Source: Bradyrhizobium elkanii USDA 76 (lineage in GTDB: Bacteria > Pseudomonadota > Alphaproteobacteria > Rhizobiales > Xanthobacteraceae). Taken from it: a stretch of 64,000 bases of DNA. The DNA lies in assembly GCF_023278185.1 (NCBI RefSeq), contig NZ_CP066356.1:3340001-3404000 (forward strand), written 5' to 3'. Both the position numbers and the translations under genes were made by a program. Below are positions 51,991 to 60,565 of the stretch, piece after piece. Every line of letters starts with the position of its first letter. Positions within the stretch are counted from its first letter, which is position 1. The notes beneath the pieces were generated by a model. It did no database searches and had not been told where the DNA came from. It worked only from the letters and a program-made list of their open reading frames with translations.

Positions 51991-53410
51991 TTGTTGTGTC
52001 GGGGTTTGCGAACGCCATCGATAGGATGAGGATCAAGAGAGCAAGCACGGGAATCTCGGCACTGCGGAGGATGTGGACCTTGCGAGAACTGAGCCTCAGG
52101 GCGATCCTCTGCGAGTTTTGAAGCCGGAAGCATATGAACCCAGCAACGAGCATGGCCGCGATATCGCGAATTTGGTTCGGTTTGACATCGGCGGCAGAGA
52201 GAGGGTCGTCACCCAACGGGACAAACAGGTATAGAAGTCTACGAATCTCGGCTCCGATGCCAAGGTCTCCGAAGTTGAAGAGAGCTTGGTAGTGCGCAAT
52301 GGCGCCGGCCAGCGTCTCCGAACGGAAGAGGACCCAAGTCAGCGCCACGAAGACAAAGAGGACAGGAGTCTTTGCCGCGGCGGGCAGTTTAATATGCGAG
52401 TACCTGTGAATGATCAGCGCAGCGCCATGCACGAAGCCCCAGACGATGAACGCCCATCCTGCGCCGTGCCAAAGACCGCCCAACGTCATCGTGAGCATGA
52501 GGGCCAGCATTGTCCGGCGCGTGCCATGCCGACTGCCGCCGAGGGGGATGTAAAGGAAGTCGCGAAGCCAGTTGGACAGGGTGATGTGCCAACGGTGCCA
52601 AAACTCGGCCACGGATCTCGACTTGTACGGCGAGTTGAAATTGTAAGGCATGCTGACGCCGAACACGCGAGCGGTTCCGACCGCCATGTCGCAGTACCCG
52701 GAGAAGTCGAAATAGATCTGGAAGGTAAAGGCCATCATGCCAGCCCAAGCGCCATACATGTCTAAGGCGGACTGGTTGGCAAAGCAGGTGTTGGCAATCG
52801 GAGCGAAGAAGTCAGCGATCAGCTTCTTCAGGATGCCGATCATGAATATGAGCAGCCCAAACCGGATAGAGCGAGCATTGAACGTGGGCCAGCGCTCGTA
52901 GCTGTCGAAAACGCGACGATAGTTGACGATCGGCCCCGCGATGTAATGCGGGAAAAACAGGATGAACATCGCGTAGTTCTTCAGGCTGAAGAATCCGATG
53001 CGCTTATGATAGACGTCCGACAGGAAAGCGATTTGCTGGAACGTGAAGAAGCTCAGACCGAGCGGTAGAGCCCACATCCAGGTTCCAGACAGGCTGAACC
53101 CAAGCAAGGTATGCTTGATAAAGATCGAGTACTTGAAATAGCCGAGAATCGCTAGATTCGCGACGATCGCGCCAACGTAAACTCGGCGGTTCTTGTCCAG
53201 TTGGAGGTACCGCCCGACTGAGAAGTTAAGGACAATCGAGGCGATGACGAGCGCCAGCGTCAGGTTGCCGTTCGCGTATAGGAAGGCGATCGAGAACGCG
53301 ATTCCGAGTGGCAAAAGGTCGCGGCGCACGCCGCTGACGCGTAGAGTGGCCGTCAGAAGGATCAAAGGCCCGAATATGAAGGCCAAAAAGTCAGTTTTGA
53401 AAAAGAGCAC
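51965..53410 (-). CDS. MBOAT family O-acyltransferase (AlgI-like)
   Basis: A 481-residue polytopic membrane protein with about 10-12 hydrophobic segments. MBOAT signatures are clear: VAEFWHRWHITLSNWLRDFL, YIPLGGSRHGTRR and TLGGLWHGAGWAFIVWG with the catalytic histidine. AlgI-type enzymes move acetyl groups across the inner membrane to an extracellular SGNH partner, here the next gene, whose start lies inside this one. The target is likely an exopolysaccharide or wall glycan. It is the first gene of the two-gene unit. Confidence 0.92.
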   Translation of the reverse strand: MLFFKTDFLAFIFGPLILLTATLRVSGVRRDLLPLGIAFSIAFLYANGNLTLALVIASIVLNFSVGRYLQLDKNRRVYVGAIVANLAILGYFKYSIFIKHTLLGFSLSGTWMWALPLGLSFFTFQQIAFLSDVYHKRIGFFSLKNYAMFILFFPHYIAGPIVNYRRVFDSYERWPTFNARSIRFGLLIFMIGILKKLIADFFAPIANTCFANQSALDMYGAWAGMMAFTFQIYFDFSGYCDMAVGTARVFGVSMPYNFNSPYKSRSVAEFWHRWHITLSNWLRDFLYIPLGGSRHGTRRTMLALMLTMTLGGLWHGAGWAFIVWGFVHGAALIIHRYSHIKLPAAAKTPVLFVFVALTWVLFRSETLAGAIAHYQALFNFGDLGIGAEIRRLLYLFVPLGDDPLSAADVKPNQIRDIAAMLVAGFICFRLQNSQRIALRLSSRKVHILRSAEIPVLALLILILSMAFANPDTTNAFIYFQF

Positions 53411-53827
53411 AATGTCCCCGTAGTGGGCATCAGAGCGTCGAATTCGCTCCTTGTACAGGCCAGGGTCTCCGATGTCCCCCCGGCACCGCTACCAAGGATG
53501 CAATAGGCGAACCGAGGCGTTCGGTCTAGTAGGCCAATGCCTTCGGCCAGGTTCCTCCGACGAAACCCGGATGAGCAATTGGCTCCACTCGAACGTTGCA
53601 ATTTCAATGTGATGTCGGTCGGAGAGGGAGCAATCTGACGATAGGTATGCTTGTTGTTTCGTGCTTTTGATCACGACAGGCGGCTCCTTGTCGGCCTACC
53701 AGCTGGGCTACCGCGCGGATGTGAGTAGGCACGCCGGCAACGCGTGGGCACGATTCGCCGACGCCGGCCACTGAACCCTCGCTGTCCGCTACATCGGCGT
53801 GAAACGGACCCCAATGGGTAGGCCGGG
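53411..53827. other. Intergenic, no convincing gene
   Basis: About 415 bases upstream of the MBOAT gene. Short open frames on the minus strand do not give recognisable products. It should contain the MBOAT promoter. Confidence 0.4.
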
Positions 53828-54046
53828 CTATTCTCTGTCTTGGCTCGTGCGGTCCGTGGACGGCAAGCGCGGCAGCGATGCCATTTTCGGCCGGGGATGC
53901 ACAACGACTTGATCGCTTTCGTCGCATGCCGCTTCCGGTCGCTTATGTCGACGCCGGGCGAGGAGGCCGAGGAGCACGAGCGCGGCCCCAATACCAATCA
54001 TGATAGCCGGAAGTACTTGCTCCCAATTCGGGAGCAACGTTCTCAA
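53828..54046 (-). CDS. Small single-helix membrane protein, hypothetical
   Basis: 72 residues beginning with TTG at 54046, which overlaps the stop codon of the next upstream gene by three bases. One membrane helix (LPAIMIGIGAALVLLGLLAR) followed by a basic, polar tail. Coupling with the exported protein upstream suggests they belong together. Function unknown. Confidence 0.45.
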   Translation of the reverse strand: MRTLLPNWEQVLPAIMIGIGAALVLLGLLARRRHKRPEAACDESDQVVVHPRPKMASLPRLPSTDRTSQDRE

Positions 54047-54351
54047 TGGTCAGTACCAGCGTTGACCGCGTGGCCTGGCGCGGCTCGTTGCTGTTGGTCG
54101 TTTCCGCACTTGGCTTCGATCAAGTCGAACAGGTCGTCGCCCGCGATATTCATGAAGTTGTGGCCCACTGCCCGGGCAGCGACAGTTATCGATGTGGTTT
54201 GGCCGACGTCAAAGGTCGTCGGGGCTCCTACATACCACGTGCCATCCGGTCGCTTTGAGAACGCCGAACAGTCGATCGTGTTGGGCTGCGCGGAAGCCGC
54301 AGCGACGAGGCCGAACAATCCGATAAGGATGCAAAGGACATTCTTCAGCAT
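54043..54351 (-). CDS. Small exported protein, hypothetical
   Basis: 102 residues with a clear signal peptide (MLKNVLCILIGLFGLVAAAS, cleavage near ASAQ), then CSAFSKRPDGTWYVGAPTTF and two cysteines that could form a disulfide. Periplasmic or secreted. No family recognised. It starts a two-gene unit with the small membrane protein. Confidence 0.6.
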   Translation of the reverse strand: MLKNVLCILIGLFGLVAAASAQPNTIDCSAFSKRPDGTWYVGAPTTFDVGQTTSITVAARAVGHNFMNIAGDDLFDLIEAKCGNDQQQRAAPGHAVNAGTDH

Positions 54352-54524
54352 GGGTAGGCTCGAAATGGAGGGTCAAAATAGGCACGTAGGTTTAGGCAAG
54401 CGCCCCGGACTTACAAGCTACGGAGTCCCCGTAAAATTGCGGGGAGGCGGCTGCTCGGGTGAAACGTTTACGGAAGTAGTGTAACAGAGCTCTATTAAGA
54501 TCTTGTGCCAGGGGACGGACCAAG

Positions 54525-54671
54525 GTGTATTTTATTGCGTTAGTGGTGTTCGGTGGCGTCTGCTTTTTCGCAGGTTGGCGCCTGGGCCACGCCAAAGGAT
54601 ACGATCGGGGACAGCATTCCGCTGCCTGCTTGTTCGCGAACAGGGCCGTCCGAGCGGGTATTGCCGAATAG
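54525..54671 (+). CDS. Very small membrane protein, hypothetical (48 aa)
   Basis: A GTG at 54525 with AGGGGA about 10 bases upstream opens a 48-codon frame: a membrane helix (YFIALVVFGGVCFFAGWRLG) followed by GYDRGQHSAACLFANRAVRA. The sharp hydrophobic/polar division and good ribosome site favour a real gene. Surrounding 54352-54772 holds no other convincing gene. Confidence 0.4.
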   Translation: MYFIALVVFGGVCFFAGWRLGHAKGYDRGQHSAACLFANRAVRAGIAE

Positions 54672-54772
54672 CTGACAAAGCAGGCGACTGTCACGTTCGA
54701 CGGTAGTAGGAGGCTCAGCTTGGGAACCTCGACGCGAGCCTGTTATCTACAAACCCCATTTTCCATGACTTG

Positions 54773-55267
54773 ATGATGATGAGCGAAAATTCGGAAGGCT
54801 GGACGCGCGAGCAGGACGAGCTCTTCTGGCATTTGGTCATGAAGAGAACGCCGGAAAAGGACATCGCAGCGGCCCTGAACAAAACTTGTGAGGATCTTCG
54901 ACGACGCGGCTACATGCTGGGTCTGCCGGCTAAATGGTTCAAATCGGCAAAGAGGACGACCGCAAGTCTGCCCGTCGGGTCGGTGCAGGAGGGCAAGGCA
55001 GACGGCCTGCCGAGTTTAGTCGCGGAATTGCCCGGGGCCGCTCGTGCGGCTGGTCCGATCCGGTTTTTGCGTGCCAATGATGCAATGACCGCGGGCGCGC
55101 ACGTGATCGTGGGCCACTCGGCTGGTCCACGGTTAAAGGGGAAACGCGGCGTTATTGTCGGTGTTGGCGCGACCAGGACAAAGGTCCGCGTGCTTTTGGA
55201 CGGCAACAGGCACCCGATCACATTCCACGTCTCCTTTTTGGAGGTGGAGGAGGCGCCGGGCGACTAG
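54773..55267 (+). CDS. Hypothetical protein with Myb/SANT-like N-terminus and KOW-like C-terminus
   Basis: About 164 residues; several consecutive ATG codons (54773, 54776, 54779) make the exact start uncertain. The first 55 residues, WTREQDELFWHLVMKRTPEK then IAAALNKTCEDLRRRGYMLG, resemble a Myb/SANT or GcrA-like tri-helical DNA-binding unit. After a linker, AGAHVIVGHSAGPRLKGKRG and VIVGVGATRTKVRVLLDG resemble a KOW/SH3-like barrel. Function unknown; nucleic-acid binding is likely. Confidence 0.6.
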   Translation: MMMSENSEGWTREQDELFWHLVMKRTPEKDIAAALNKTCEDLRRRGYMLGLPAKWFKSAKRTTASLPVGSVQEGKADGLPSLVAELPGAARAAGPIRFLRANDAMTAGAHVIVGHSAGPRLKGKRGVIVGVGATRTKVRVLLDGNRHPITFHVSFLEVEEAPGD

Positions 55268-55332
55268 CCGTGAAGTTGCAAGTGACACGTTGGATCGTCT
55301 TGCCCGAAGCGCTGGACTGCGCGGAACGCTTG

Positions 55333-55569
55333 CTATCGTCTCCTTGCCGCCGACGCCGGAGCATCTTTGCCGGGATCGCCTTGGTCGCCTTTGTCGCCCT
55401 TATCACCCTTAGGGCCGGGGTCTCCTTTTTCACCCTTCTCCCCCTGCGCACCTTGAGCACCCTTTTCGCCTCGGGGACCTGCAGGACCCGGGGCGCCCGG
55501 AGGGCCTTCGAAGCAGCCGGCCAGCGTCAGGACAGCGGCACCAACGATCATCATCAAGGGCAGTCGCAT
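55333..55569 (-). CDS. Collagen-like lipoprotein
   Basis: 78 residues. Signal peptide with lipobox LAGC (MRLPLMMIVGAAVLTLAGC), then about 16 uninterrupted Gly-X-Y triplets from GPPGAPGPAGPRGEKG to GDPGKD, then a short basic tail. The triplets are rich in Lys-Gly-Asp and Glu-Lys pairs that stabilise triple helices without hydroxyproline. It should be an envelope-anchored trimer-forming protein. The opposite strand is open too, but this is a by-product of the repeats. Confidence 0.75.
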   Translation of the reverse strand: MRLPLMMIVGAAVLTLAGCFEGPPGAPGPAGPRGEKGAQGAQGEKGEKGDPGPKGDKGDKGDQGDPGKDAPASAARRR

Positions 55570-55814
55570 TATGCACTCCAGTTCGCCTCGAATGGCCTAT
55601 AGGAATAATGCCTCGTCGCATGTCGCGAGATCATAGCAGCCGGAAGCATCGGAGCAGAGGCGCGTTCGATAAAATCAGCGGTCTGCCGTTTACGAACTGA
55701 AAAGCGGTTGCCACTTATGTTCGATGCGCTGCGGGCCAGCTCAAGGCTGAGCGCTGCCCTGTCCAAGGACGGAGATATGGTTCAATTCCATAGGCCCGCT
55801 CCACTAGGCCGAGC

Positions 55815-55994
55815 CTACGCGGCGGCGTCCACAGTCGCGATCACAGTCCGCATGTCCGTCGCCAATTCGCGATAGCGGGCGGCCAGCCGCCGATATAGTT
55901 CGCGGTTGCTCCTATCCAGCGCTCGGTCAGCGATCGTCTCGCATTCGGCAGCAAAAGTCTCAAACCGTTCCAACTTTGCTTGGAGTGCAGACAT
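55815..55994 (-). CDS. Small helical protein, hypothetical (59 aa)
   Basis: ATG at 55994 to TAG at 55815-55817. The product MSALQAKLERFETFAAECET, IADRALDRSNRELYRRLAAR, YRELATDMRTVI is charged and entirely helical, with heptad-like spacing suggestive of a coiled-coil dimer. It resembles short hypothetical proteins seen in rhizobia. A longer minus-strand frame over the same area is out of frame and rejected. Confidence 0.6.
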   Translation of the reverse strand: MSALQAKLERFETFAAECETIADRALDRSNRELYRRLAARYRELATDMRTVIATVDAAA

Positions 55995-56604
55995 GGGCGC
56001 GTCCCTGAACTGTTACTGAGGGAGGACACACACGCTACTCCATTGATTGCGTCTGGTGGAACATTATTATCGGGTAGAATGGACTCGTTCGCGGCCAGGG
56101 TGTTGAATTCGTCAGGCGGCTGCGAACGATCGCCGTGCTTTTTTGGGTCTTCGCGGCCTTGCTGGTCTTTGCGCCAGCAGGCAGCGGCTTCGTCCGTACG
56201 GTCAACCTTCTTCGTTAACCGGCAGACGTCCCGGCGGCTGGTTTCGCCATGGTTCGGCAACGCCGTGCGGCTGTCCGACGGCCTCTGCGGCCCCGAGATC
56301 CGGCCGACCATCGTGCGGCCCGAGAAGTTCGATGCGCGGCCGCAGGCCACCACGGGCTTTCAGCTAGAAGCCTGCCGCTGTGGCAGCGGCGCACCCAGAG
56401 CTGGATGCGCCGCTGCCCTAACCAATTCGTGGTAATGCGGTTGACCTATTCAATTTGTTTCCGCGAGTGTCATTGTAAGGACAGCTGAGCGTCGTCGGTG
56501 ATCTTTGTCGACTCCGTCTGCTGGTTTGGCATTGAGTTATCCAACTGCCAGCAAGCGCGATTTAGGCCGCGAGAGGGGTTAGTCAAGCGCAGGAGCAGCA
56601 GGCG
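55995..56604. other. Intergenic, possible gene remnants
   Basis: About 600 bases. One plus-strand frame around 56085-56215 encodes a short basic segment followed by a membrane helix, but it has no start codon or clear ribosome site. Other frames are not recognisable. It probably contains decayed small genes and the promoters of its neighbours. Confidence 0.35.
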
Positions 56605-56952
56605 ATGAATATTACCGTTATCTTTGATCCTAGCGTGACCAACGCAGGAGGTCCTCCCTTAGCTTTCCAAAATGACGTTAATGCGGTCGTTGCGTACTTC
56701 GAAAGCCAATATACAGACAATATTACTTTCAACCTCCACGTTGGATATGGAGAGCGAGACGGCACGGCACTTGGGGCGAATTCGCTAGGCGAGAGTTTTA
56801 CTTTCTTTCATAGCTATAGTTACTCCTCGATCGTCAGTGCTCTCAAGAGCCACTCTTCGACAACAGACGACTCCGCGGCTTATGCCACATTGCCCAACAC
56901 AGATCCTGTGACTGGCGGTCACACCTTAGTGACTCGAACCCCCGACAACTGA
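56605..56952 (+). pseudogene. Truncated metalloprotease-type gene, N-terminal part (NF038122-like)
   Basis: 115 residues: ITVIFDPSVTNAGGPPLAFQ, NDVNAVVAYFESQYTDNITF, NLHVGYGERDGTALGANSLG and ESFTFF-SYSYSSIVSALKSH. This resembles the N-terminal region of large secreted metalloprotease-type proteins of Bradyrhizobium, which continue for several hundred residues with a HExxH site. Here the frame stops before any metal site, so it is a fragment. GCAGGAG lies upstream. It could alternatively be a short independent protein. Confidence 0.45.
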
Positions 56953-57033
56953 ACCGCCGGTGTTACTACGCCATGCGTAGAACATTGCGCAGCGCCATGG
57001 CTGCCCGCGAGGGTATGAATTAGGAGACGGTGT

Positions 57034-57462
57034 CTAACCCGCGTTGGCCTTCAGGCCGGCAGCCTCGATGCCGGCCACGGCGCAGAGCTCGTCATTGTCC
57101 GAGGTGTCGCCGCTGACGCCGACGGCCCCGATCAGGGTCGCGCCGTCCATGATCAGGACGCCGCCGGGCACCGGCACCATCCGCCCCTGCGCCAATGTGT
57201 TCACGGCGTCGACGAAATAGGCCTGCTCCTGCGCGCGCTGAAACAGCGCCCGCGATCCCATCCCGAGCGCCAGCGCGCCATAGGCCTTGCCATGGGCGAT
57301 CTCGGCCCGCATCAGGCTGGTGCCGTCCTGTGCCACCGTCACCTTCACCGCGCCGCGGGCGTCGAGGATGGTGACGACCAGCGGCTTGAACTTCTTCTCG
57401 ACCCCCTTGGCCAGCGCGGCATCCAGAATCTTGCGGGCAGTTTCGAGAGTGAGCTCAGCCAT
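57034..57462 (-). CDS. DUF336 / HbpS-GlcG family protein
   Basis: 142 residues from the ATG at 57462; an earlier in-frame start lies inside the preceding gene. It shows the DUF336 blocks LTLETARKILDAALAKGVEK, VVTILDARGAVKVTVAQDGT, RAEIAHGKAYGALALGMGSR and the ending VPGGVLIMDG, IGAVGVSGDTSDNDELCAVA. GlcG-type members accompany glycolate oxidase genes; here it overlaps the FAD/Fe-S dehydrogenase gene by 8 bases, so it is probably a small partner of that enzyme. Confidence 0.88.
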   Translation of the reverse strand: MAELTLETARKILDAALAKGVEKKFKPLVVTILDARGAVKVTVAQDGTSLMRAEIAHGKAYGALALGMGSRALFQRAQEQAYFVDAVNTLAQGRMVPVPGGVLIMDGATLIGAVGVSGDTSDNDELCAVAGIEAAGLKANAG

Positions 57463-60400
57463 GGGCCTCTTCCTTTGTCGGTAACAATGTGTCGGAATTC
57501 GATTTCGCACGTTTCAGGCTCATCGCCAATACGCTGGCGACATGCAGCGGCGTCCGCCCGCTGCCGTCCTTGATCTGGTGCCGGCATGAGGTCCCGTCAG
57601 CCACGATCAGCGTGTCCTGATCGGCGCCTCTGACAGCCGGCAGCAGCGACAGTTCAGCCATCTCGATCGAGGCCTGATAGGTGTCGGCACCATAGCCGAA
57701 CGCGCCGGCCATGCCGCAGCAGCTCGACTCGATGGTCTTGACGTCGAGGCCGGGCACCAGCCGCAGCACCTTCTCCACCGGCTTGAACGCGCCAAAGGAC
57801 TTTTGGTGACAATGGCCGTGCACGACGGCCTTGCCCGCGACAGCGCCGAGCGGTAACGCCAGTCGTCCGGCTTCCGCTTCGCGCACCAGAAACTCCTCGA
57901 ACAGCAGCGCGTGCGCGCTGACGGTCTTGGCGGCCTCATCCGAACGCAGCGACAGCAGCTCGTCGCGCAGGGTCAGCAGGCAGCTTGGCTCGAGACCAAT
58001 GATCGGCACGCCGCGGGCCGCGAACGGGACATAGGTCGCAACCAGCCGGTCAAGCTCGCCGCGAGCCTGCTCAACCAGTCCGGCCGACAGGAACGTTCGC
58101 CCGCAGCACGGCGGCCGTCCCCCGTCCGATGGCCTCGGCAGATGTACGCGATAGCCGCCGGCGACAAGCACCTCGATCGCCGCGTCGAGATTCTCCCGCT
58201 CATAGCCGCGGTTGAACGTATCGGCGAACAGCACCACTTCGCGGCCATCCGTCGGACCCAGCGCCCTGGCGTCGGGCCGGAACGTGTCGCGGCGAAATTC
58301 CGGCAGCGCGCGCTTGGCGCTGATCCCGGCGAGTTTCTCGAACAGCGCGCGCAGCAGCGGGCTGCGGTTGCGCCAGTTCGCGATCGGCGCAAGGCGCGAG
58401 GCGAGATCGACATAGCGCGGCAGATAGCCGACCAGCCGGTCGCGCAGCGACAGACCGTGCGTTGCCGCGCGCGCGGCCAGCACCTCGATCTTCATCTTGG
58501 CCATGTCGACGCCGGTCGGACATTCATGGCGGCACGCCTTGCAGGAGACGCAGAGTTTTAGCGTCTCCATCATCTCGTCGGAGGCGAGCGCGTCCGCACC
58601 CAACTGGCCCGAGATCGCCAGCCGCAGCGTATTGGCGCGGCCGCGGGTAACGTCCTTCTCGTTGCGCATGGCACGATAGGACGGGCACATCACGCCGCCT
58701 TCGAGCTTCCGGCAGGCGCCGTTGTTGTTGCACATCTCGACGGCGCCCTGGAAACCGCCGCCGGCGCCGGGATAGGCCGACCAGTCGAGCATCGTCTTCA
58801 GTTCGCCGACGCGATAATCTGGCGCGAAGCGAAACAGCGAACGGTCGTCCATGGCAGGCGGATCGACGATCTTGCCCGGGTTGAGCGTGTTGGTCGGATC
58901 GAAGCGCTGCTTGACCTCGCGGAAATCGGCCACGATGCGCTGCCCGAACATCGCCTCGTGGAATTCCGAGCGCACCAGTCCGTCGCCGTGCTCGCCGGAA
59001 TGCGAGCCCTTGTATTCGCGCACCATCGCGAAGGCTTCCTCGGCAATGGCGCGCATTGCCTTGACATCCTTCTCGAGCTTGAGATTGAGCACCGGGCGCA
59101 CATGCAGGCAGCCTTCGGAGGCATGCGCATACATCGTGCCGCGGGTGCCGTGCCTCGCGAACACGGCATTGAGCCGCTCGGTGTAGTCGGCGAGATGCGG
59201 CAGCGGCACCGCGCAATCCTCGACGAAGGAGACCGGCTTGCCCTCCTGCTTCATCGACATCATGACGTTGAGGCCGGCCGCGCGGAAATCGGCGATGCCG
59301 GTTTGCAGCGCGGGCTCGACGATCTCGACCACGCCGCCCCATTTGCGCTGCGGCTTGTCCCAGCCGAAGCCGAGGTCGGCCATCAGCTCGCCGAGCTGCT
59401 TGAGGCGGGCGAGATTGTCGGCCTGGTCCTCTTCGGCGAACTCGACCACCAGGATGGCGTCCGGATCGCCGCGCACCGCTGCCGAGATGATCGGCTGGAA
59501 CATCGCGATCTCGCGGCCGAGCGCGATCATGGTGCGGTCGACCAGCTCGACTGCGATCGGCCGCAGCTTGACCAGATGCTGGGCCGCGTCCATCGCCTCG
59601 TAGAAGCTGCCGAAATGGCAGACGCCGAGCGCCTTGTTGCGGATGACGGGCCATAGTTTGAGCTCGACCTGCGTCGTAAAGGCGAGGGTGCCCTCCGAGC
59701 CGACCAGAAGATGCGCCAGATTGTTCGGCGCGTTGCGCGGCACCAGCGCGTCGAGGTTATAGCCGCCGACGCGGCGCTGGACCTTGGGGAATTTGTCCGC
59801 GATCTCGAGCGCCTCGCGCTCGCCGAGATCGAGCATGTCGCGAAACAGCTTCAGTCCGCTGTCGGACGAATTGACCCGCGTCAGGTCGCGCGGCACCTCG
59901 CCGAAATGCAGCAGCGTGCCGTCGGCGAGCGCTGCGTCCATCGACAGCGTATTGTCGCGCATGGTGCCGTAGCGCAGCGAGCGGCCGCCGCAGGAATTGT
60001 TGCCGGCCATGCCGCCGATCGTGGCGCGCGATGCGGTCGAGACGTCGACCGGAAACCACAGCCCATGCTTCTTCAGTTGCCGGTTGAGATCGTCGAGCAC
60101 GATGCCGGGCTCGACCACGCAGGTCCGATTCTCGACGTCGAGCGAGAGGATCCGGTTCAGGTGCTTGGACAGGTCGACGACGATGCCGTCATTGACGGTC
60201 TGGCCGCATTGCGAGGTGCCGCCGCCGCGTGGGGTGACGATCCGCCCGGCGTCGCGGACGATCGCAAGCGCCCGCAGCGCCTCGTCGACGGTTCGCGGCA
60301 CCACCACGCCGGCCGGCATGATCTGGTAGAACGAGGCGTCGGTCGCGTAGCGGCCGCGGTTGAAGGCGTCGAAGAAGATGTCGCCGGTCAGTTCGGACCG

Positions 60401-60475
60401 CAGGCACTGTTCGAGCGAGGAGGCGTTCTTCATCCCAGATCCGATGTGATCCATGACGCGACCGTGGCTGCTCAT
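57455..60475 (-). CDS. FAD-binding and Fe-S-binding oxidoreductase (D-2-hydroxyacid dehydrogenase, GlcD-GlcF-like fusion)
   Basis: A 1006-residue fusion. The N-terminal half is a PCMH/VAO-type FAD domain (VTPRGGGTSQCGQTVNDGIV, GMAGNNSCGGRSLRYGTMRD, LLVGSEGTLAFTTQVELKLW) with the FAD-oxidase C-terminal domain, ending HSGEHGDGLVRSEF. A ferredoxin-like unit follows with CVSCKACRHECPTGVDMAKM, then a CCG-type cysteine-rich domain (PPCCGRTFLSAGL, VHGHCHQKSF, ESSCCGMAGAFGYG). This is the layout of membrane-associated D-lactate or 2-hydroxyglutarate dehydrogenases feeding electrons to quinone. The substrate is unknown; the glyoxylate-type aminotransferase nearby suggests a small 2-hydroxyacid such as glycolate. 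Confidence 0.9.
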   Translation of the reverse strand: MSSHGRVMDHIGSGMKNASSLEQCLRSELTGDIFFDAFNRGRYATDASFYQIMPAGVVVPRTVDEALRALAIVRDAGRIVTPRGGGTSQCGQTVNDGIVVDLSKHLNRILSLDVENRTCVVEPGIVLDDLNRQLKKHGLWFPVDVSTASRATIGGMAGNNSCGGRSLRYGTMRDNTLSMDAALADGTLLHFGEVPRDLTRVNSSDSGLKLFRDMLDLGEREALEIADKFPKVQRRVGGYNLDALVPRNAPNNLAHLLVGSEGTLAFTTQVELKLWPVIRNKALGVCHFGSFYEAMDAAQHLVKLRPIAVELVDRTMIALGREIAMFQPIISAAVRGDPDAILVVEFAEEDQADNLARLKQLGELMADLGFGWDKPQRKWGGVVEIVEPALQTGIADFRAAGLNVMMSMKQEGKPVSFVEDCAVPLPHLADYTERLNAVFARHGTRGTMYAHASEGCLHVRPVLNLKLEKDVKAMRAIAEEAFAMVREYKGSHSGEHGDGLVRSEFHEAMFGQRIVADFREVKQRFDPTNTLNPGKIVDPPAMDDRSLFRFAPDYRVGELKTMLDWSAYPGAGGGFQGAVEMCNNNGACRKLEGGVMCPSYRAMRNEKDVTRGRANTLRLAISGQLGADALASDEMMETLKLCVSCKACRHECPTGVDMAKMKIEVLAARAATHGLSLRDRLVGYLPRYVDLASRLAPIANWRNRSPLLRALFEKLAGISAKRALPEFRRDTFRPDARALGPTDGREVVLFADTFNRGYERENLDAAIEVLVAGGYRVHLPRPSDGGRPPCCGRTFLSAGLVEQARGELDRLVATYVPFAARGVPIIGLEPSCLLTLRDELLSLRSDEAAKTVSAHALLFEEFLVREAEAGRLALPLGAVAGKAVVHGHCHQKSFGAFKPVEKVLRLVPGLDVKTIESSCCGMAGAFGYGADTYQASIEMAELSLLPAVRGADQDTLIVADGTSCRHQIKDGSGRTPLHVASVLAMSLKRAKSNSDTLLPTKEEAHG

Positions 60476-60505
60476 GGATTATGCATTATCTCGACGTGAG
60501 AATTA

Positions 60506-60523
60506 CATTATGAATTCATAATG
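60506..60523. promoter_or_regulatory. Perfect 18-bp palindrome upstream of the dehydrogenase gene
   Basis: CATTATGAATTCATAATG lies 30 bases upstream of the dehydrogenase start and 42 bases past the GntR stop. A related ATTATGCATTAT follows at 60478-60489. Both are good candidates for the operator of the adjacent GntR regulator. Confidence 0.5.
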
Positions 60524-60565
60524 GGCAAGGATAGCTGCCCTCCAGCCATCCTTGTGCCGCCCCCT

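Noticed and set aside
55270..55602. Plus-strand open frame over the collagen-like gene
   Set aside because: Gly-X-Y codons (GGN) read on the other strand give an open frame by composition; the minus-strand protein has a lipobox and perfect triplets.
55841..56353. 170-codon minus-strand frame
   Set aside because: It conflicts with the 59-residue helical gene at 55815-55994, is of low-complexity basic composition and has no ribosome site.
58524..59654. 376-codon open frame within the dehydrogenase gene
   Set aside because: It is an arginine/alanine-rich alternative frame of the FAD/Fe-S dehydrogenase, with no domain features.
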